This document shows, piece after piece, positions 9,018 to 19,299 of a stretch of 64,000 bases of DNA; the first letter of the stretch is position 1, and every line of letters starts with the position of its first letter. A program made the position numbers and the translations under genes. The notes under the pieces were generated by a model. The model had not been told where the DNA came from and ran no database searches. It saw only the letters and a program-made list of their open reading frames with translations. Source of the DNA: Marinobacter lipolyticus SM19 (GTDB taxonomy: Bacteria; Pseudomonadota; Gammaproteobacteria; Pseudomonadales; Oleiphilaceae); contig NZ_KE007306.1 in assembly GCF_000397065.2 (NCBI RefSeq), positions 825,164-889,163 on the forward strand, in the 5' to 3' direction.

Positions 9018-10217
9018 TCACCAGACGATGGCAACATCATCCCGCTGAATATTGATCTCACCGCCGGACAACGGCATCGTGCCGTTACTGAAATCCGGGT
9101 GGACGTTGTTCAGGGTTAGCCGGGTTTGGCTGTCAGACAGCTCCGGCGTTCCCCCGAGCGAATCGAAGAAACTCTCACTCCGATACAAATGCAGCTCGTC
9201 CCCCGGACGCAGCCCGGCCGTAGCGCCGGATGCCAGCGTCACCTTGCTGCCATCGACACGAGTGATGCGAGTGATGAATGGCTGGCAAGCCAGAGCTTCC
9301 TGAACCGCCGCGCCCATGTTCGCCATTACCTTATCCACCGCCTGACCGTACTGGGTTTCCTGGAAGCCCGCCGAGTCGAAACCGGCAGACACACCGGGAC
9401 CGGCATCCCACTGTGCTTCGGTGGCAAAACGTTGCTGATAGACCGGCGCACCGCTGAATCCGTCAAACACCATCATGTCCGCTACAAAGCGCCGGTTCTG
9501 ATTAGCCATACCAACACCACGCTGCATCCTGTCCAGAACCGACGTACCCCAGGCCGAAGGATCCGACACACCGAGATCGCGAATCACGCCCGTTACCACG
9601 AACTGTACATCCAGCTCGCGGGCCACCTGGATGACATTGGTCAGCCGGTTATCAAATTTCTGCTGAGTAGGTGCATTCAAAAGATCCTGGAACAGACGGG
9701 AAGTTGTGGCGCCGTAGACCTGAAGGCGACCGCTCTCTCTCAGGGATGCCTGCAACTGCTGCGGCAAGATTTCGCCGGCGTCACCAATGCGGCCAACTCT
9801 CGCCTGATCCGGATACAGAATCGGAAAGCCGGTGACGGCCACCCGTTTTTTCAGGCCAGCTGCGTCTCCGGCACTACACCGGCTGCTTTCAGACACTTCC
9901 GCCCTGACTGTTATGCGTAGTAAATCCCCACTACGGTACTCATCGACGATACGGGCATCCCGGGCACGGGCAGAAGACGCCACCCGCAGGCGGGATTCCG
10001 TGATGACACCGTTTTCCATCGTGTCGCGGCTGGTGATTTGTGCTTCGTACTGCAACGCGACGTCCCGCAATGCGGCTTCGCGGGCCTTGTCCCGGGCGGC
10101 GTCCACGTTACCGCTGTAGATGGTGGCATGCCCCACCCCCTCCAGCACAACGGCATTTGCCATCGGTGTAACCAGCAGGATCAGCACAAGCAGTAAACGG
10201 ATGGTGTTCATATTCAT
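9018..10217 (-). CDS. flgT: flagellar H-ring protein FlgT
   Basis: FlgT is a periplasmic protein of the H-ring that surrounds the basal body of sodium-driven and related polar flagella. The 399-residue product starts with a signal peptide (LLLVLILLVTPMANA). It continues with the N-terminal segment of the FlgT fold (ATIYSGNVDAARDKAREAALRDVALQY), a middle domain with FVVTGVIRDLG, and a C-terminal SH3-like part (LRPGDELHLY). It lies 46 bases downstream of flgP on the same strand, as expected for a small H-ring operon. An internal ATG at 10211 is an equally good start. Confidence 0.88.
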   Translation of the reverse strand: MNMNTIRLLLVLILLVTPMANAVVLEGVGHATIYSGNVDAARDKAREAALRDVALQYEAQITSRDTMENGVITESRLRVASSARARDARIVDEYRSGDLLRITVRAEVSESSRCSAGDAAGLKKRVAVTGFPILYPDQARVGRIGDAGEILPQQLQASLRESGRLQVYGATTSRLFQDLLNAPTQQKFDNRLTNVIQVARELDVQFVVTGVIRDLGVSDPSAWGTSVLDRMQRGVGMANQNRRFVADMMVFDGFSGAPVYQQRFATEAQWDAGPGVSAGFDSAGFQETQYGQAVDKVMANMGAAVQEALACQPFITRITRVDGSKVTLASGATAGLRPGDELHLYRSESFFDSLGGTPELSDSQTRLTLNNVHPDFSNGTMPLSGGEINIQRDDVAIVW

Positions 10218-10263
10218 TCAGTTACCCAATCGGACTTTCAGGCGAGCGGATCAATCAAGCTGG

Positions 10264-10797
10264 TTAATCAAGATAGTACAGGGAGTCAACGCTGCGGGCT
10301 TGCACATCCCCCGTACTGTCACTGTCACGAGGCACGGGAATCGGACACAGGTCCTGAACCTGAATGTCGGACACCTGAGCCACACAGGAACGAAATTCCG
10401 TCTCCAGTTTCAGCTCCATCACAGTTTCGAACACACCATCACTGTGTTCATTGACCGCCACCATTTTTGCGCCACGGATATAGCTGTCCACGTAGGTACG
10501 GAACATGTCATTGCTCAGCACAAAGTCACTGACGGTAGAGCTACCGAAGATGACGGTCCCGTAGACCCGCTCCGCCAGATTGCGATAGGCATCGAGTTGA
10601 GACGCACGACGTGCAAGCAATCTCTTGCGGGTGTTCGAACGGTCCCTGGACGCATCCTCATAGGTTCCGAAACCGCTGACCCGAACCGTTATCGGTTCCA
10701 GATCGCGATTGTCGCTACCATTCTGATACTGGCCGACCGGCGCGCACCCAATCATTACAGCAGCCAATACCGATACGAATATCCATCGCAGGGTCAT
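10264..10797 (-). CDS. flgP: flagellar outer-membrane lipoprotein FlgP (LPP20 family)
   Basis: The 177-residue protein has a lipoprotein signal peptide ending in VMIGCAP and an LPP20-type domain with RASQLDAYRNLAERVYGT, typical of FlgP. FlgP forms part of the outer-membrane H-ring around the flagellar rod. The ATG at 10797 is chosen because GGAG lies seven bases upstream; an ATG at 10803 lies closer to it. The downstream neighbour is flgT, a partner of the same structure. No flgO gene is visible beside it. Confidence 0.85.
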   Translation of the reverse strand: MTLRWIFVSVLAAVMIGCAPVGQYQNGSDNRDLEPITVRVSGFGTYEDASRDRSNTRKRLLARRASQLDAYRNLAERVYGTVIFGSSTVSDFVLSNDMFRTYVDSYIRGAKMVAVNEHSDGVFETVMELKLETEFRSCVAQVSDIQVQDLCPIPVPRDSDSTGDVQARSVDSLYYLD

Positions 10798-11054
10798 GTT
10801 CATTCTCCGCAAACGCTTATTTCCATGACACCATGAAAAAATCACGCCATGTCACATAGGTGCTTGATAATTTTTAAATAAACCGAAAAGCCCCCTTTTC
10901 TTTCCATCATAAGCGGCAAAAATCCACCGCCACTTACACCAATAAAACAAACCGTTACCGGTTCACCGATGCGAAATATCAGGAACTTCCTTAATCTGAA
11001 CCTCGTGTGACGTCTGACCCCCATGAAAACTATAAAGACACAACAGGAAAATAC

Positions 11055-12320
11055 ATGACCGAAAACCACCTGACCAAGTTGGCTATTGCTATCGGAATCT
11101 CACTGGCCACCACCACTGCCATAGCCAGCCCCCAACAACCCATGTCCTCCCGTTCTTTCGCTATGGGTGGCACCGGTGTGGCCGTGGCACATCCCGCATC
11201 CGCAGGGTTATCCAACCCCGCAATGCTGGCTGCCGATCAGCATAACTGGTCCGATGATTTTGGTTTGATTCTGCCTTCCGTCAACGCCCGATTCGCGGAT
11301 GAAGAAGAGACTATCGATCAGATTGACGATATCCAGGACACCATCGATGACTTTCAGGAGCTGAATCGTGTATCGGAATCCGACGAGGCCCGTCGCATTG
11401 CAGGTGACCTGCGCCGCCAACTCAATGAGTTCGATGAAGACACTGTTCGGGTTGATGCCGGATTGACCATTGCTGCTGCCATTCCTACTGACGAGTACTC
11501 GATCGGCTTTTTCACCACCGGCAACTTGCGGACAACGGTTCGCGGCGAATTGGATGATCAGGACGATGCGTTTCTCCGGGAGCTGGAAACAGCAGACGAG
11601 CTGACATTGGCAACGGCTGATCTGGACCGTGACCTGCAGTCCCGCGGCAGCATTCTGGCCTCGGCAGTGATTGAGGTTGGCGTCTCTCTCGCCCGATCCA
11701 TGGAACTGTCAGATGGCAATACCTTACAGATCGGTTTTTCGCCAAAGTACGTTCAACTTCGCACCTTCCAGTACACTGAGCGGGTATCCGGCTTCGACGA
11801 TGATGATTTCGACAGCAGCGAATCCGAAACCACCAAGAGCGGGCTGAACTTCGATCTCGGGATGGCTTATACCTTTGGCGACGACAACGAATGGACCACC
11901 GGCGCCGTTGTAAAGAATGTGATCCCGATGGATCTGGAATCGGCAGCCAGCCGTCCTGAGCTGGGTGAAAAAAAGCGAAAGCTAAAGCTCCATCCGATGG
12001 TCACCGCCGGTATTGCCCACCGAGGCGACTTCCATGTGTTGACCGCCGAACTGGACCTGACCGAGAAGGAGGCCTTTGGCTACGAGGATGATACCCAGTG
12101 GCTGGCCCTCGGTGCGGAATTCGATGTGCTCCGTTATGCCCAGCTGCGTGCCGGCGTTCGACAGAATCTGGCCAGCAACGATGACAACGAGGGCATTGAG
12201 GAAGAAACCCAGTTCACCGCTGGTATTGGTTTGTCGCCATTTGGCGCTCGCCTGGATATCGGCGCGCTGTTCAGTGATGCGGATCTGGGCGCCGCCATCG
12301 AGTTGGGAGTGGCCTTCTAA
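11055..12320 (+). CDS. TraF-like outer-membrane/envelope protein (TraF_2 family)
   Basis: The 421-residue protein begins with a signal peptide (LAIAIGISLATTTAIA). It then shows SSRSFAMGGTGVAVAHPASAGLSNPAML, the opening of the family labelled 'conjugal transfer protein TraF' (PF13729), which resembles FadL/PorV-like beta-barrels. The C-terminus ends in alternating residues and a terminal Phe, as outer-membrane barrels do. The start at 11055 follows ACAGGAAA. There are no conjugation genes nearby, so the family name probably does not describe its role. It is monocistronic and divergent from flgP. Confidence 0.7.
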   Translation: MTENHLTKLAIAIGISLATTTAIASPQQPMSSRSFAMGGTGVAVAHPASAGLSNPAMLAADQHNWSDDFGLILPSVNARFADEEETIDQIDDIQDTIDDFQELNRVSESDEARRIAGDLRRQLNEFDEDTVRVDAGLTIAAAIPTDEYSIGFFTTGNLRTTVRGELDDQDDAFLRELETADELTLATADLDRDLQSRGSILASAVIEVGVSLARSMELSDGNTLQIGFSPKYVQLRTFQYTERVSGFDDDDFDSSESETTKSGLNFDLGMAYTFGDDNEWTTGAVVKNVIPMDLESAASRPELGEKKRKLKLHPMVTAGIAHRGDFHVLTAELDLTEKEAFGYEDDTQWLALGAEFDVLRYAQLRAGVRQNLASNDDNEGIEEETQFTAGIGLSPFGARLDIGALFSDADLGAAIELGVAF

Positions 12321-12403
12321 AACCAGGAGAATGGTTTGCCTCGACCCGCGCTACCACCGATAATCCCCGGATCAATTTCCGGCATTGGAGAACTTCGGGA
12401 CCC

Positions 12404-13525
12404 ATGGAAACCTATCTGGTTGGTGGCGCGGTACGAGATGAACTGCTGGGCCTCGAGGTCAAGGACCGTGACTGGGTTGTTGTTGGCGCCACACCTGAAG
12501 AAATGCTGAAACAGGGCTTCAAACAGGTCGGCGCTGACTTCCCGGTATTCCTGCACCCCGACACCCGCGAGGAATATGCTCTGGCCCGAACCGAACGCAA
12601 GGCTGGCCGGGGCTATCACGGCTTTGCGGTCTACAGCGCACCCGACGTTACCCTGGAAGACGACCTCAAACGTCGCGACCTGACCATCAACGCCATGGCC
12701 AGGTCCACGTCAGGGGAACTGATAGACCCTTTCAACGGCAAAGCCGATATTAAGGCACGGCAACTGCGCCACGTTTCAGAAGCCTTTGCGGAAGACCCCC
12801 TGAGAATACTCCGTACCGCCCGTTTCGCGGCCCGCCTGGCCCCAATGGGATTCCGCGTCGCCGACAGCACCATGACGCTTATGCGGCAGATGACCGCATC
12901 CGGTGAGGTGGACCACCTAGTACCGGAGCGAGTCTGGCAGGAGATACAGCGAGCCCTTCATGAAAACGATCCAGGCACCTTCTTTGAGGTGCTCCAGGCC
13001 AGCGACGCCCTTTCGGTGTTGGCCCCAGAACTCTCCGCCCCTCCTACACTGGCATCAGCGTTGAGATCACTGAATTGCGCTTGTGCCAGGGATGCAGATA
13101 CAGCGACCCGCTTCGCGGTGCTGCTCGCCCACCTGCCCGAAACCCGGGCCAGTCAACGTGCACAAGCACTCAAGGCACCCAACGATTGCCAGGATCTGGC
13201 ACGCCTTGCCAGCCGTCTCGCACCGCAACTTCACGAACAGTCGGACACAGGAATGACTGAGCAGGGCATCCTGACCCTGCTCGATGAGGCGGATGTCTGG
13301 CGGCGCCCTGAACGGTTCGTGCGACTTTTGACTGCACTCACCTGCCTGCAGCCCGGCCAATATGGTACTGCCATTACCCTGCTGCAGGAGTCTGCCAACG
13401 CAGCGTCCGAGGTCAATGCGCGGGAGCTGATGGCCCAGGGCCACAAGGGCAAGGCGTTGGGGGAAGCGATCCGGCAGGAACGATTGCGCCGCATCGCCGG
13501 ACTGATACCAAAACACCCGCACTAA
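12404..13525 (+). CDS. cca: CCA-adding tRNA nucleotidyltransferase
   Basis: This enzyme adds or repairs the 3' CCA end of tRNAs. The 373-residue protein shows the class II nucleotidyltransferase motif LVGGAVRDELLG, the flexible RRDLTINAMA loop, and the ADPLRILRTARFAAR RNA-binding region. It stops well short of a C-terminal HD phosphohydrolase domain, as in the shorter proteobacterial forms. The neighbours on both sides are unrelated, and no terminator was seen after it. Confidence 0.94.
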   Translation: METYLVGGAVRDELLGLEVKDRDWVVVGATPEEMLKQGFKQVGADFPVFLHPDTREEYALARTERKAGRGYHGFAVYSAPDVTLEDDLKRRDLTINAMARSTSGELIDPFNGKADIKARQLRHVSEAFAEDPLRILRTARFAARLAPMGFRVADSTMTLMRQMTASGEVDHLVPERVWQEIQRALHENDPGTFFEVLQASDALSVLAPELSAPPTLASALRSLNCACARDADTATRFAVLLAHLPETRASQRAQALKAPNDCQDLARLASRLAPQLHEQSDTGMTEQGILTLLDEADVWRRPERFVRLLTALTCLQPGQYGTAITLLQESANAASEVNARELMAQGHKGKALGEAIRQERLRRIAGLIPKHPH

Positions 13526-13648
13526 ACCCCGGGAACTCACGCCGTGGCTTTGGTGCGCACCCGCTTTCCGCTACAATGTGGTCAGTTTTCATCCTGCCTG
13601 CGCGGGACACCAGGTTAGCCCTGCGCCTTTCAGAACCGGAGAGAATCC

Positions 13649-14827
13649 ATGCGTGATGTTGTCATCGTAGCTGCCAAACGTACCGCCGTAGGAAGCTTTG
13701 GCGGAGGCCTTTCCAGCTTGCGCGCCGACCAGTTGGGGTCCGCTGTTATCAAGGCACTGCTTGAAGAAACCGGCGTGCCGGCGGAACAGATCAATGAGGT
13801 TGTCCTGGGACAGGTTCTGACCGCCGGCTGCGGCCAGAATCCGGCTCGCCAGGCCTCAATCAATGCCGGTATTCCGGCTTCGGTGCCCGCCATGACCATC
13901 AACAAGGTCTGCGGCTCCGGCCTCAAGGCCGTTCACATGGCGGTCCAGGCCATCCGCACCGGTGACGCGGAACTGATGATTGCCGGCGGCCAGGAAAGCA
14001 TGAGCCAGGCGCCCCACGTGCTGCCCAATAGCCGCAACGGTCAACGCATGGGTGACTGGAACATGGTCGACACCATGATCAAGGACGGCCTGTGGGATGC
14101 ATTCAACGATTACCACATGGGCGTCACTGCCGAGAATATTGTCGGCAAGTACGGCATCAGCCGCGAAGAGCAGGACGCGTTTGCGGCTGCATCCCAGCAG
14201 AAAGCGGTTGCAGCCCGTCAGGCCGGCTATTTCGACAGCCAGATTGTTCCGATCAGCATCCCTCAACGCAAAGGCGATCCGATCGTCATCGACACGGACG
14301 AAAATCCCCGTGAAGGTGTCACTGCCGAAGGCCTGGGCAAATTGCGCCCTGCCTTCCAGAAGGATGGCACAGTGACAGCCGGCAACGCGTCATCGCTGAA
14401 CGACGGTGCAGCGGCCGTTATCGTGTGTAGCGCCGAGAAAGCCAAGGAATTGGGCCTGACCCCCCTGGCTACCATCAAGGCACACGCCAACGCGGGCGTT
14501 GACCCCACCATTATGGGCACCGGCCCGATTCCCGCCAGCCAGCGCTGCCTGAAACTGGCCGGCTGGAGTGTCGATGATCTGGATCTGGTGGAAGCCAACG
14601 AGGCCTTCGCCGCCCAGGCGATCTCCGTTAACCGAGAACTGGGTTGGGATACCAGCACGATCAACGTAAACGGCGGCGCCATTGCCATCGGCCACCCGAT
14701 TGGTGCCTCCGGCTGCCGCATTCTGGTCACGCTACTGCACGAGATGCAGCGCCGCGACGCGAAGAAGGGGCTGGCCACCCTGTGCATTGGGGGCGGCATG
14801 GGTGTTGCCCTGGCGGTCGAGCGCTGA
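13649..14827 (+). CDS. acetyl-CoA C-acetyltransferase (thiolase)
   Basis: The 392-residue protein is a type II thiolase that joins or splits acetoacetyl-CoA. The nucleophilic cysteine lies in [12 protein letters not shown], the catalytic histidine in [14 protein letters not shown] and the second cysteine in [11 protein letters not shown]. The length and motifs fit the AtoB/PhaA group, with roles in short-chain fatty acid use or polyhydroxyalkanoate synthesis; no pha or ato genes stand beside it to decide. The stop lies four bases before trmL. Confidence 0.92.
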   Translation: MRDVVIVAAKRTAVGSFGGGLSSLRADQLGSAVIKALLEETGVPAEQINEVVLGQVLTAGCGQNPARQASINAGIPASVPAMTINKVCGSGLKAVHMAVQAIRTGDAELMIAGGQESMSQAPHVLPNSRNGQRMGDWNMVDTMIKDGLWDAFNDYHMGVTAENIVGKYGISREEQDAFAAASQQKAVAARQAGYFDSQIVPISIPQRKGDPIVIDTDENPREGVTAEGLGKLRPAFQKDGTVTAGNASSLNDGAAAVIVCSAEKAKELGLTPLATIKAHANAGVDPTIMGTGPIPASQRCLKLAGWSVDDLDLVEANEAFAAQAISVNRELGWDTSTINVNGGAIAIGHPIGASGCRILVTLLHEMQRRDAKKGLATLCIGGGMGVALAVER

Positions 14828-14831
14828 TTGC

Positions 14832-15296
14832 ATGCTGCATGTGGTGCTGTACGAGCCGGAGATTCCGCCCAACACCGGGAATATCATCCGGCTCTGCGCT
14901 AATACCGGGTGCCAACTGCACCTGATTGAACCCCTGGGCTTTAACCTGGAGGACAAACAGATGCGACGGGCCGGCCTGGATTACAGCGAATACGCCACGG
15001 TGAAAGTGCATGAAAACTATCAGGCCTTCCTGGATAGCGAACAGCCAGAAAGGCTGTTCGGGCTCACCACCAAGGGCAGCCAGCACTATCATGAAGCCCG
15101 TTTCCAGGATGGCGATTACCTGATGTTCGGCCCGGAAACCCGCGGGCTGCCGGAGGACATTCGGAACGGACTGCCGCCGGAACATCGCCTGCGGGTGCCC
15201 ATGCGACCACAAAGCCGGAGCCTGAACCTGTCCAACACAGCCGCACTGGTGGTTTACGAAGCCTGGCGACAACTGGGATTTGAAGGTGCGCTCTGA
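14832..15296 (+). CDS. trmL: tRNA (cytidine/uridine-34-2'-O)-methyltransferase TrmL
   Basis: The 154-residue protein is a SPOUT-fold methyltransferase that methylates the wobble ribose of tRNA-Leu species. It begins [26 protein letters not shown] and has the knot motifs [11 protein letters not shown] and [17 protein letters not shown]. The ATG at 14832 lies four bases after the thiolase stop. The frame is open further upstream inside the thiolase gene, but that part is a shadow. A rho-independent terminator follows at 15322. Confidence 0.94.
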   Translation: MLHVVLYEPEIPPNTGNIIRLCANTGCQLHLIEPLGFNLEDKQMRRAGLDYSEYATVKVHENYQAFLDSEQPERLFGLTTKGSQHYHEARFQDGDYLMFGPETRGLPEDIRNGLPPEHRLRVPMRPQSRSLNLSNTAALVVYEAWRQLGFEGAL

Positions 15297-15321
15297 CCCC
15301 CGACTCACGTCGGCGAGACAT

Positions 15322-15349
15322 AAAAAAACCGGCAAAAGCCGGTTTTTTT
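15322..15349. terminator. bidirectional rho-independent terminator
   Basis: The stem AACCGGC - AAAA - GCCGGTT is flanked by a run of A on the left and a run of T on the right. It lies between the convergent ends of trmL (15296) and secB (15377) and can serve both. Confidence 0.9.
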
Positions 15350-15376
15350 ATGAAAGCAGATACCTGAACAATAACC

Positions 15377-15883
15377 TCAGTGAGTCTGCTCTTCTTTTCC
15401 TGTTCCTTCGCCCTCTTCCTGCTTACGCTTGAGCGCCTGGGCGTAGATCGCATCAAAGTTCACTGGCGCCAGCATCAGGGCCGGGAAGCTGCCCTTGTTA
15501 ACGATGCCGTCGATTGACTCACGGGCGTAGGGGAACAGAATCGTCGGGCAGTAGGCACCCAGCATCTGTCCCAACTGAGGGCCCTCAATACCCTGAACCA
15601 TGAACACACCCGCTTGCTGAATCTCTACGATGTAGGCCACTTTTTCGCCCACCTTCGCAGTCACTGTCAGCGACAGCACTACTTCATACTGATTGTCGCT
15701 TACCTTATTGTGAGAGGTATTCAGATCCAGGTTCACCTGCGGCTTCCACTGGTCCTGGAAAACCAGCGGTGAATTCGGCGATTCGAAGGACAGGTCCTTC
15801 ACATAGATACGCTGAAGCGCGAACTGAGGTTGGTTCTGGTTGTCGCTGCCTGCTGCGCCTTGCTGATTCTCAGCCATGTTCAA
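15377..15883 (-). CDS. secB: protein-export chaperone SecB
   Basis: SecB keeps precursor proteins unfolded and hands them to SecA. The 168-residue protein has the family core FALQRIYVKDLSFESPNSP near residue 22 and the conserved GQMLGAYCPTILFPYARE segment. In many gammaproteobacteria grxC lies between secB and yibN. Here only 56 bases separate the two genes and no glutaredoxin is present. Confidence 0.96.
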   Translation of the reverse strand: MNMAENQQGAAGSDNQNQPQFALQRIYVKDLSFESPNSPLVFQDQWKPQVNLDLNTSHNKVSDNQYEVVLSLTVTAKVGEKVAYIVEIQQAGVFMVQGIEGPQLGQMLGAYCPTILFPYARESIDGIVNKGSFPALMLAPVNFDAIYAQALKRKQEEGEGTGKEEQTH

Positions 15884-15939
15884 TCCTTTTCGTTTCTCTG
15901 ATAGTGACCGCCAGGGGGCCCATTTTTATATTAAGTAAT

Positions 15940-16356
15940 TTACTTCTTGACCAGAGGAAGGTTACTGCCTTTCCAGTCGGCAATGCCACCATTGAGGCGG
16001 ACGACGTTCTCATATCCTTCCGCTTTCAGCTGTTTCACCGCCATAGCGGAATGCTGGCCCATTTTATCCGCCACAATGATCTGCTTATCCTTGAACTTCT
16101 TCAACTCACTGGCGCGACTCTTGATCGCATTGAGCGGAATGTTCACAGAACCGGCAATACGGCCTTCACCAAACTCCTTGCGATCCCGGATATCCACGAC
16201 AACGGCTTCATCACGGTTGATCAGGCTTACCGCACCCTGGGCTGAGATTTTCTGCCCGCCACGACGGGACTCCAGCACAAGAATCGCTAGCAGGAACGCC
16301 ACAAACAGCGAAACCAGAACGTAGTGGTTGACGGCAAATTCAATAAACCTGTCCAT
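15940..16356 (-). CDS. yibN: membrane-anchored rhodanese-like protein (YibN)
   Basis: The 138-residue protein has an N-terminal membrane helix (YVLVSLFVAFLLAILVL) followed by a single rhodanese domain (VVVDIRDRKEFGEGRIAGSVNIP). The usual active-site cysteine loop is replaced by VADKMGQHS, so it should not act as a sulfurtransferase. E. coli YibN also lacks the cysteine at this place. YibN-type proteins have been linked to the Sec machinery, and secB lies directly downstream. gpmI is divergent on the other side. Confidence 0.85.
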   Translation of the reverse strand: MDRFIEFAVNHYVLVSLFVAFLLAILVLESRRGGQKISAQGAVSLINRDEAVVVDIRDRKEFGEGRIAGSVNIPLNAIKSRASELKKFKDKQIIVADKMGQHSAMAVKQLKAEGYENVVRLNGGIADWKGSNLPLVKK

Positions 16357-16499
16357 GAAAACACCCAGTTAATTAGTTTGGCGGGATTATACACACCCTG
16401 AACCAGTGACAGAAGGCAGACCTCCGTGGCCTAGCGGAATGAAAACGGTTAGAATCTGCACTCCTGTTTACAAACTTCAAAAACATACCGGATTGAGTG

Positions 16500-18047
16500 A
16501 TGACCGCAACGCGTAAGCCGACTGCACTGATTATTCTGGACGGCTGGGGCCACCGCGACCCCGCCGAAGACAATGCCATCAGCAACGCCAACACCCCGTT
16601 CTGGGACAAGCTCTGGCAGCAGCAACCCAAAACCCTGATCAACACCTCCGGTATGTTTGTAGGGCTGCCACAGGGCCAGATGGGTAATTCCGAAGTCGGC
16701 CACATGAACCTTGGCGCCGGCCGCGTTGTGTATCAGAGCCTGACCCGCATCGACAAGGATCTGGAAGACGGCACCTTCGCCAGCAACCCGACCCTGTGCA
16801 ATGCCATCGACAAGGCCGTCAGCAGCGGTCGAGCTGTGCACCTGATGGGCCTGTTGTCGCCCGGCGGCGTACACAGCCACGAAGAACACATTCTGGCCGC
16901 CGCCGAACTGGCCGCGGCCCGGGGTGCAAAAGAAGTCTACATTCACGCCTTCCTCGATGGCCGCGATATGCCGCCGCGCAGCGCCAAGCCATCCCTGGAG
17001 AAAGCCGCTGCCAAGATGAAAAGCCTGGGCGTTGGTCGTGTGGCTTCTATTGTCGGGCGCTATTACGCCATGGACCGCGATAACCGCTGGGACCGCGTGG
17101 AAGCCGCCTACAACCTGATGACCACCGGTGATTCCGCGTTTACAGCCACAAACCCAATGTCCGCCCTGGAGTTGGCTTACGAGCGTGGCGAGAACGATGA
17201 ATTCGTCGCACCGACACGCATCCATGAAGCAGGCGAACCGGAAGGTACCATTAACGATGGTGACGCCGTGCTGTTCATGAACTTCCGCGCTGACCGTGCC
17301 CGGGAAATGACCCGCACCTTCGTGGACAAGGACTTCGATGGTTTTGAACGCCGTAAGCACCCGGAGCTGGCTGATTTTGTCATGCTCACCGAGTACGCCG
17401 CCGATATCAAAACATCCTGCGCTTATCCGCCCGAGCAGCTGGTCAACGGCCTGGGTGAATACGTATCCAAACTGGGCAAAACCCAACTGCGCATTTCGGA
17501 AACCGAGAAATACGCCCACGTTACCTTCTTCTTCAATGGTGGACTTGAAACACCATTTGAGGGAGAAGAGCGCATTCTGGTGCCGTCGCCTAAAGTGGCC
17601 ACTTATGACCTGCAGCCGGAAATGAGTGCACCGGAAGTCACGGACAAACTGGTGGAAGCCATCAAGAGCGGCAAGTACGACCTGGTGGTATGCAACTACG
17701 CCAACGGCGATATGGTTGGCCACACGGGCAAACTCGACGCCGCCATCAAGGCTGCAGAGTGCCTTGACCAGTGCGTGAAGCGCATCGTGGAAGCGCTGGA
17801 CGAAGTGGGTGGCGAAGCGCTGATCACGGCGGACCATGGCAACTGCGAACAGATGACGGACCCCAGTTCCGGGCAGGTTCACACTGCCCACACCATTGGC
17901 CCCGTGCCACTGATCTACACTGGCCCCCGTCAGGTCACCCTGAAGGACGACGGCAGCCTGAGCGACGTAGCGCCCTCCCTGCTGACCCTGATGGGTCTGG
18001 AACCGCCAGCGGAAATGACCGGGCACAGCCTGGTAACCATCGATTGA
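16500..18047 (+). CDS. gpmI: 2,3-bisphosphoglycerate-independent phosphoglycerate mutase
   Basis: GpmI interconverts 3- and 2-phosphoglycerate in glycolysis using manganese. The protein of about 515 residues has the N-terminal metal motif [10 protein letters not shown], the phosphoserine in [12 protein letters not shown] and the C-terminal [13 protein letters not shown] motif. The ATG at 16500 follows directly on an in-frame GTG at 16497, so the start is uncertain by one codon. It heads the gpmI-envC-ctp-yibQ block, conserved in gammaproteobacteria. Confidence 0.96.
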   Translation: MTATRKPTALIILDGWGHRDPAEDNAISNANTPFWDKLWQQQPKTLINTSGMFVGLPQGQMGNSEVGHMNLGAGRVVYQSLTRIDKDLEDGTFASNPTLCNAIDKAVSSGRAVHLMGLLSPGGVHSHEEHILAAAELAAARGAKEVYIHAFLDGRDMPPRSAKPSLEKAAAKMKSLGVGRVASIVGRYYAMDRDNRWDRVEAAYNLMTTGDSAFTATNPMSALELAYERGENDEFVAPTRIHEAGEPEGTINDGDAVLFMNFRADRAREMTRTFVDKDFDGFERRKHPELADFVMLTEYAADIKTSCAYPPEQLVNGLGEYVSKLGKTQLRISETEKYAHVTFFFNGGLETPFEGEERILVPSPKVATYDLQPEMSAPEVTDKLVEAIKSGKYDLVVCNYANGDMVGHTGKLDAAIKAAECLDQCVKRIVEALDEVGGEALITADHGNCEQMTDPSSGQVHTAHTIGPVPLIYTGPRQVTLKDDGSLSDVAPSLLTLMGLEPPAEMTGHSLVTID

Positions 18048-19189
18048 GAGTTCGATTGCTTTCCCCACGGACACTGGCAGCGGCACTGATATTCAGTGCG
18101 CTGCCAGTGCTGGCCAACCAGGAAGTCACTCCCGGCCAGATTGAAGAGCTGAAAGAACAGATTGCCGACATTGACCAATGGCTGGCCAAAGCCGAAAAGG
18201 ACCGATCATCCCTGGAACGGCAACTGACCGGTATCGAGCAAGCTATCAGCCGCCTGACCCGGGAGCGCCGGGAACTGCGCCAACAGACGGAAGTGCAGCA
18301 ACAGCGCCTGGCGGAATTGCAGCAGCAAGAAAAAGACCTGAATCAGACCCTGGCCAGCCAGCGCGAGAGCCTGAAAAGGCAGATTCGAGCCGCCTGGATG
18401 GAAGGCGATGCACCTGCGGTGAAGGTGCTGCTCAATGAAATCGATCCCGACAAGATTGCCCGTACCATGACCTATTACGAATACCTCAGCCAGGACACCG
18501 TCCGGCGCCTTGAGGTGTTCAATGCCAATCTGCGCCAGCTGAGAGAAACCCAACAGGAAGCTGAAGCCGCCCGCGTTCGGTTGGCCAAGCTGGAAGCCGA
18601 TGTGGCAGAGCGCCAGAAAGAACTCACCAGCAACAAGTCTCAACGTAAACAGACACTCGCCGCCCTGGATAATAAAATCAGCGCAAGGAAAGATGAACGC
18701 CAGGAACTGGAAGCTGACCGGGAGCGTCTGGAGAAGCTGCTGCGCGAGGTAGAAGAGGCCATTGCCAACATCCCGGTACCCAACGAGTCCGCTCCGTTCA
18801 AGTCACTCAGGAACAAACTACCCTGGCCCGCCAAAGGCAAGGTCTTCAGTGGGTTTGGCGCGCCTTATGCCGAGGGCAAACTCCGCCGCAACGGCCTGAT
18901 GATGAACACGTCCGAAAACGCAGACATAAAGGCCATACACTCTGGCAGGGTCGTCTTTGCCAACTGGCTACGAGGCTTCGGTCTGATGACGATTGTCGAC
19001 CACGGCGATGGCTACATGTCGCTCTACGGCCACAGCAGCAGCCTATACACCAGCCCCGGTGACTGGGTGTCCCCCGGCCAGGCCATTGCCGCTGCCGGAC
19101 GCACCGGCGGCACAGAGGATCCGGCACTGTACTTTGAAATTCGCCATAATGGTAAGCCGGTGAATCCCCGTAGCTGGCTGGCAAAATAG
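18044..19189 (+). CDS. envC: murein hydrolase activator EnvC
   Basis: EnvC activates the amidases AmiA and AmiB at the division septum. The protein of about 381 residues has a signal peptide ([14 protein letters not shown]), a long coiled coil rich in Gln, Glu and Arg (about residues 30-260), and a C-terminal LytM/M23 domain ([12 protein letters not shown] to [13 protein letters not shown]). The zinc-binding HxxxD motif is missing (RNGLMMNTS), as expected for a regulator rather than an enzyme. The most likely start is a TTG at 18044 that overlaps the gpmI stop; a TTG at 18056 is possible. Confidence 0.88.
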   Translation: MRVRLLSPRTLAAALIFSALPVLANQEVTPGQIEELKEQIADIDQWLAKAEKDRSSLERQLTGIEQAISRLTRERRELRQQTEVQQQRLAELQQQEKDLNQTLASQRESLKRQIRAAWMEGDAPAVKVLLNEIDPDKIARTMTYYEYLSQDTVRRLEVFNANLRQLRETQQEAEAARVRLAKLEADVAERQKELTSNKSQRKQTLAALDNKISARKDERQELEADRERLEKLLREVEEAIANIPVPNESAPFKSLRNKLPWPAKGKVFSGFGAPYAEGKLRRNGLMMNTSENADIKAIHSGRVVFANWLRGFGLMTIVDHGDGYMSLYGHSSSLYTSPGDWVSPGQAIAAAGRTGGTEDPALYFEIRHNGKPVNPRSWLAK

Positions 19190-19299
19190 ACACACTTCCG
19201 GTTATCGGGAGCGAGGGCTGACAAACCCGACCAGTGACGCCATACTGTCCCGGTATGCAGGGGACTGCTCAACCATCGGAATAAACACAGGATAAGTGA

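Noticed and set aside
16449..18086. Long open frame (545 codons) on the minus strand opposite gpmI
   Set aside because: It mirrors the gpmI gene codon for codon, has no ribosome site and resembles no family; it is a by-product of high GC at third positions.
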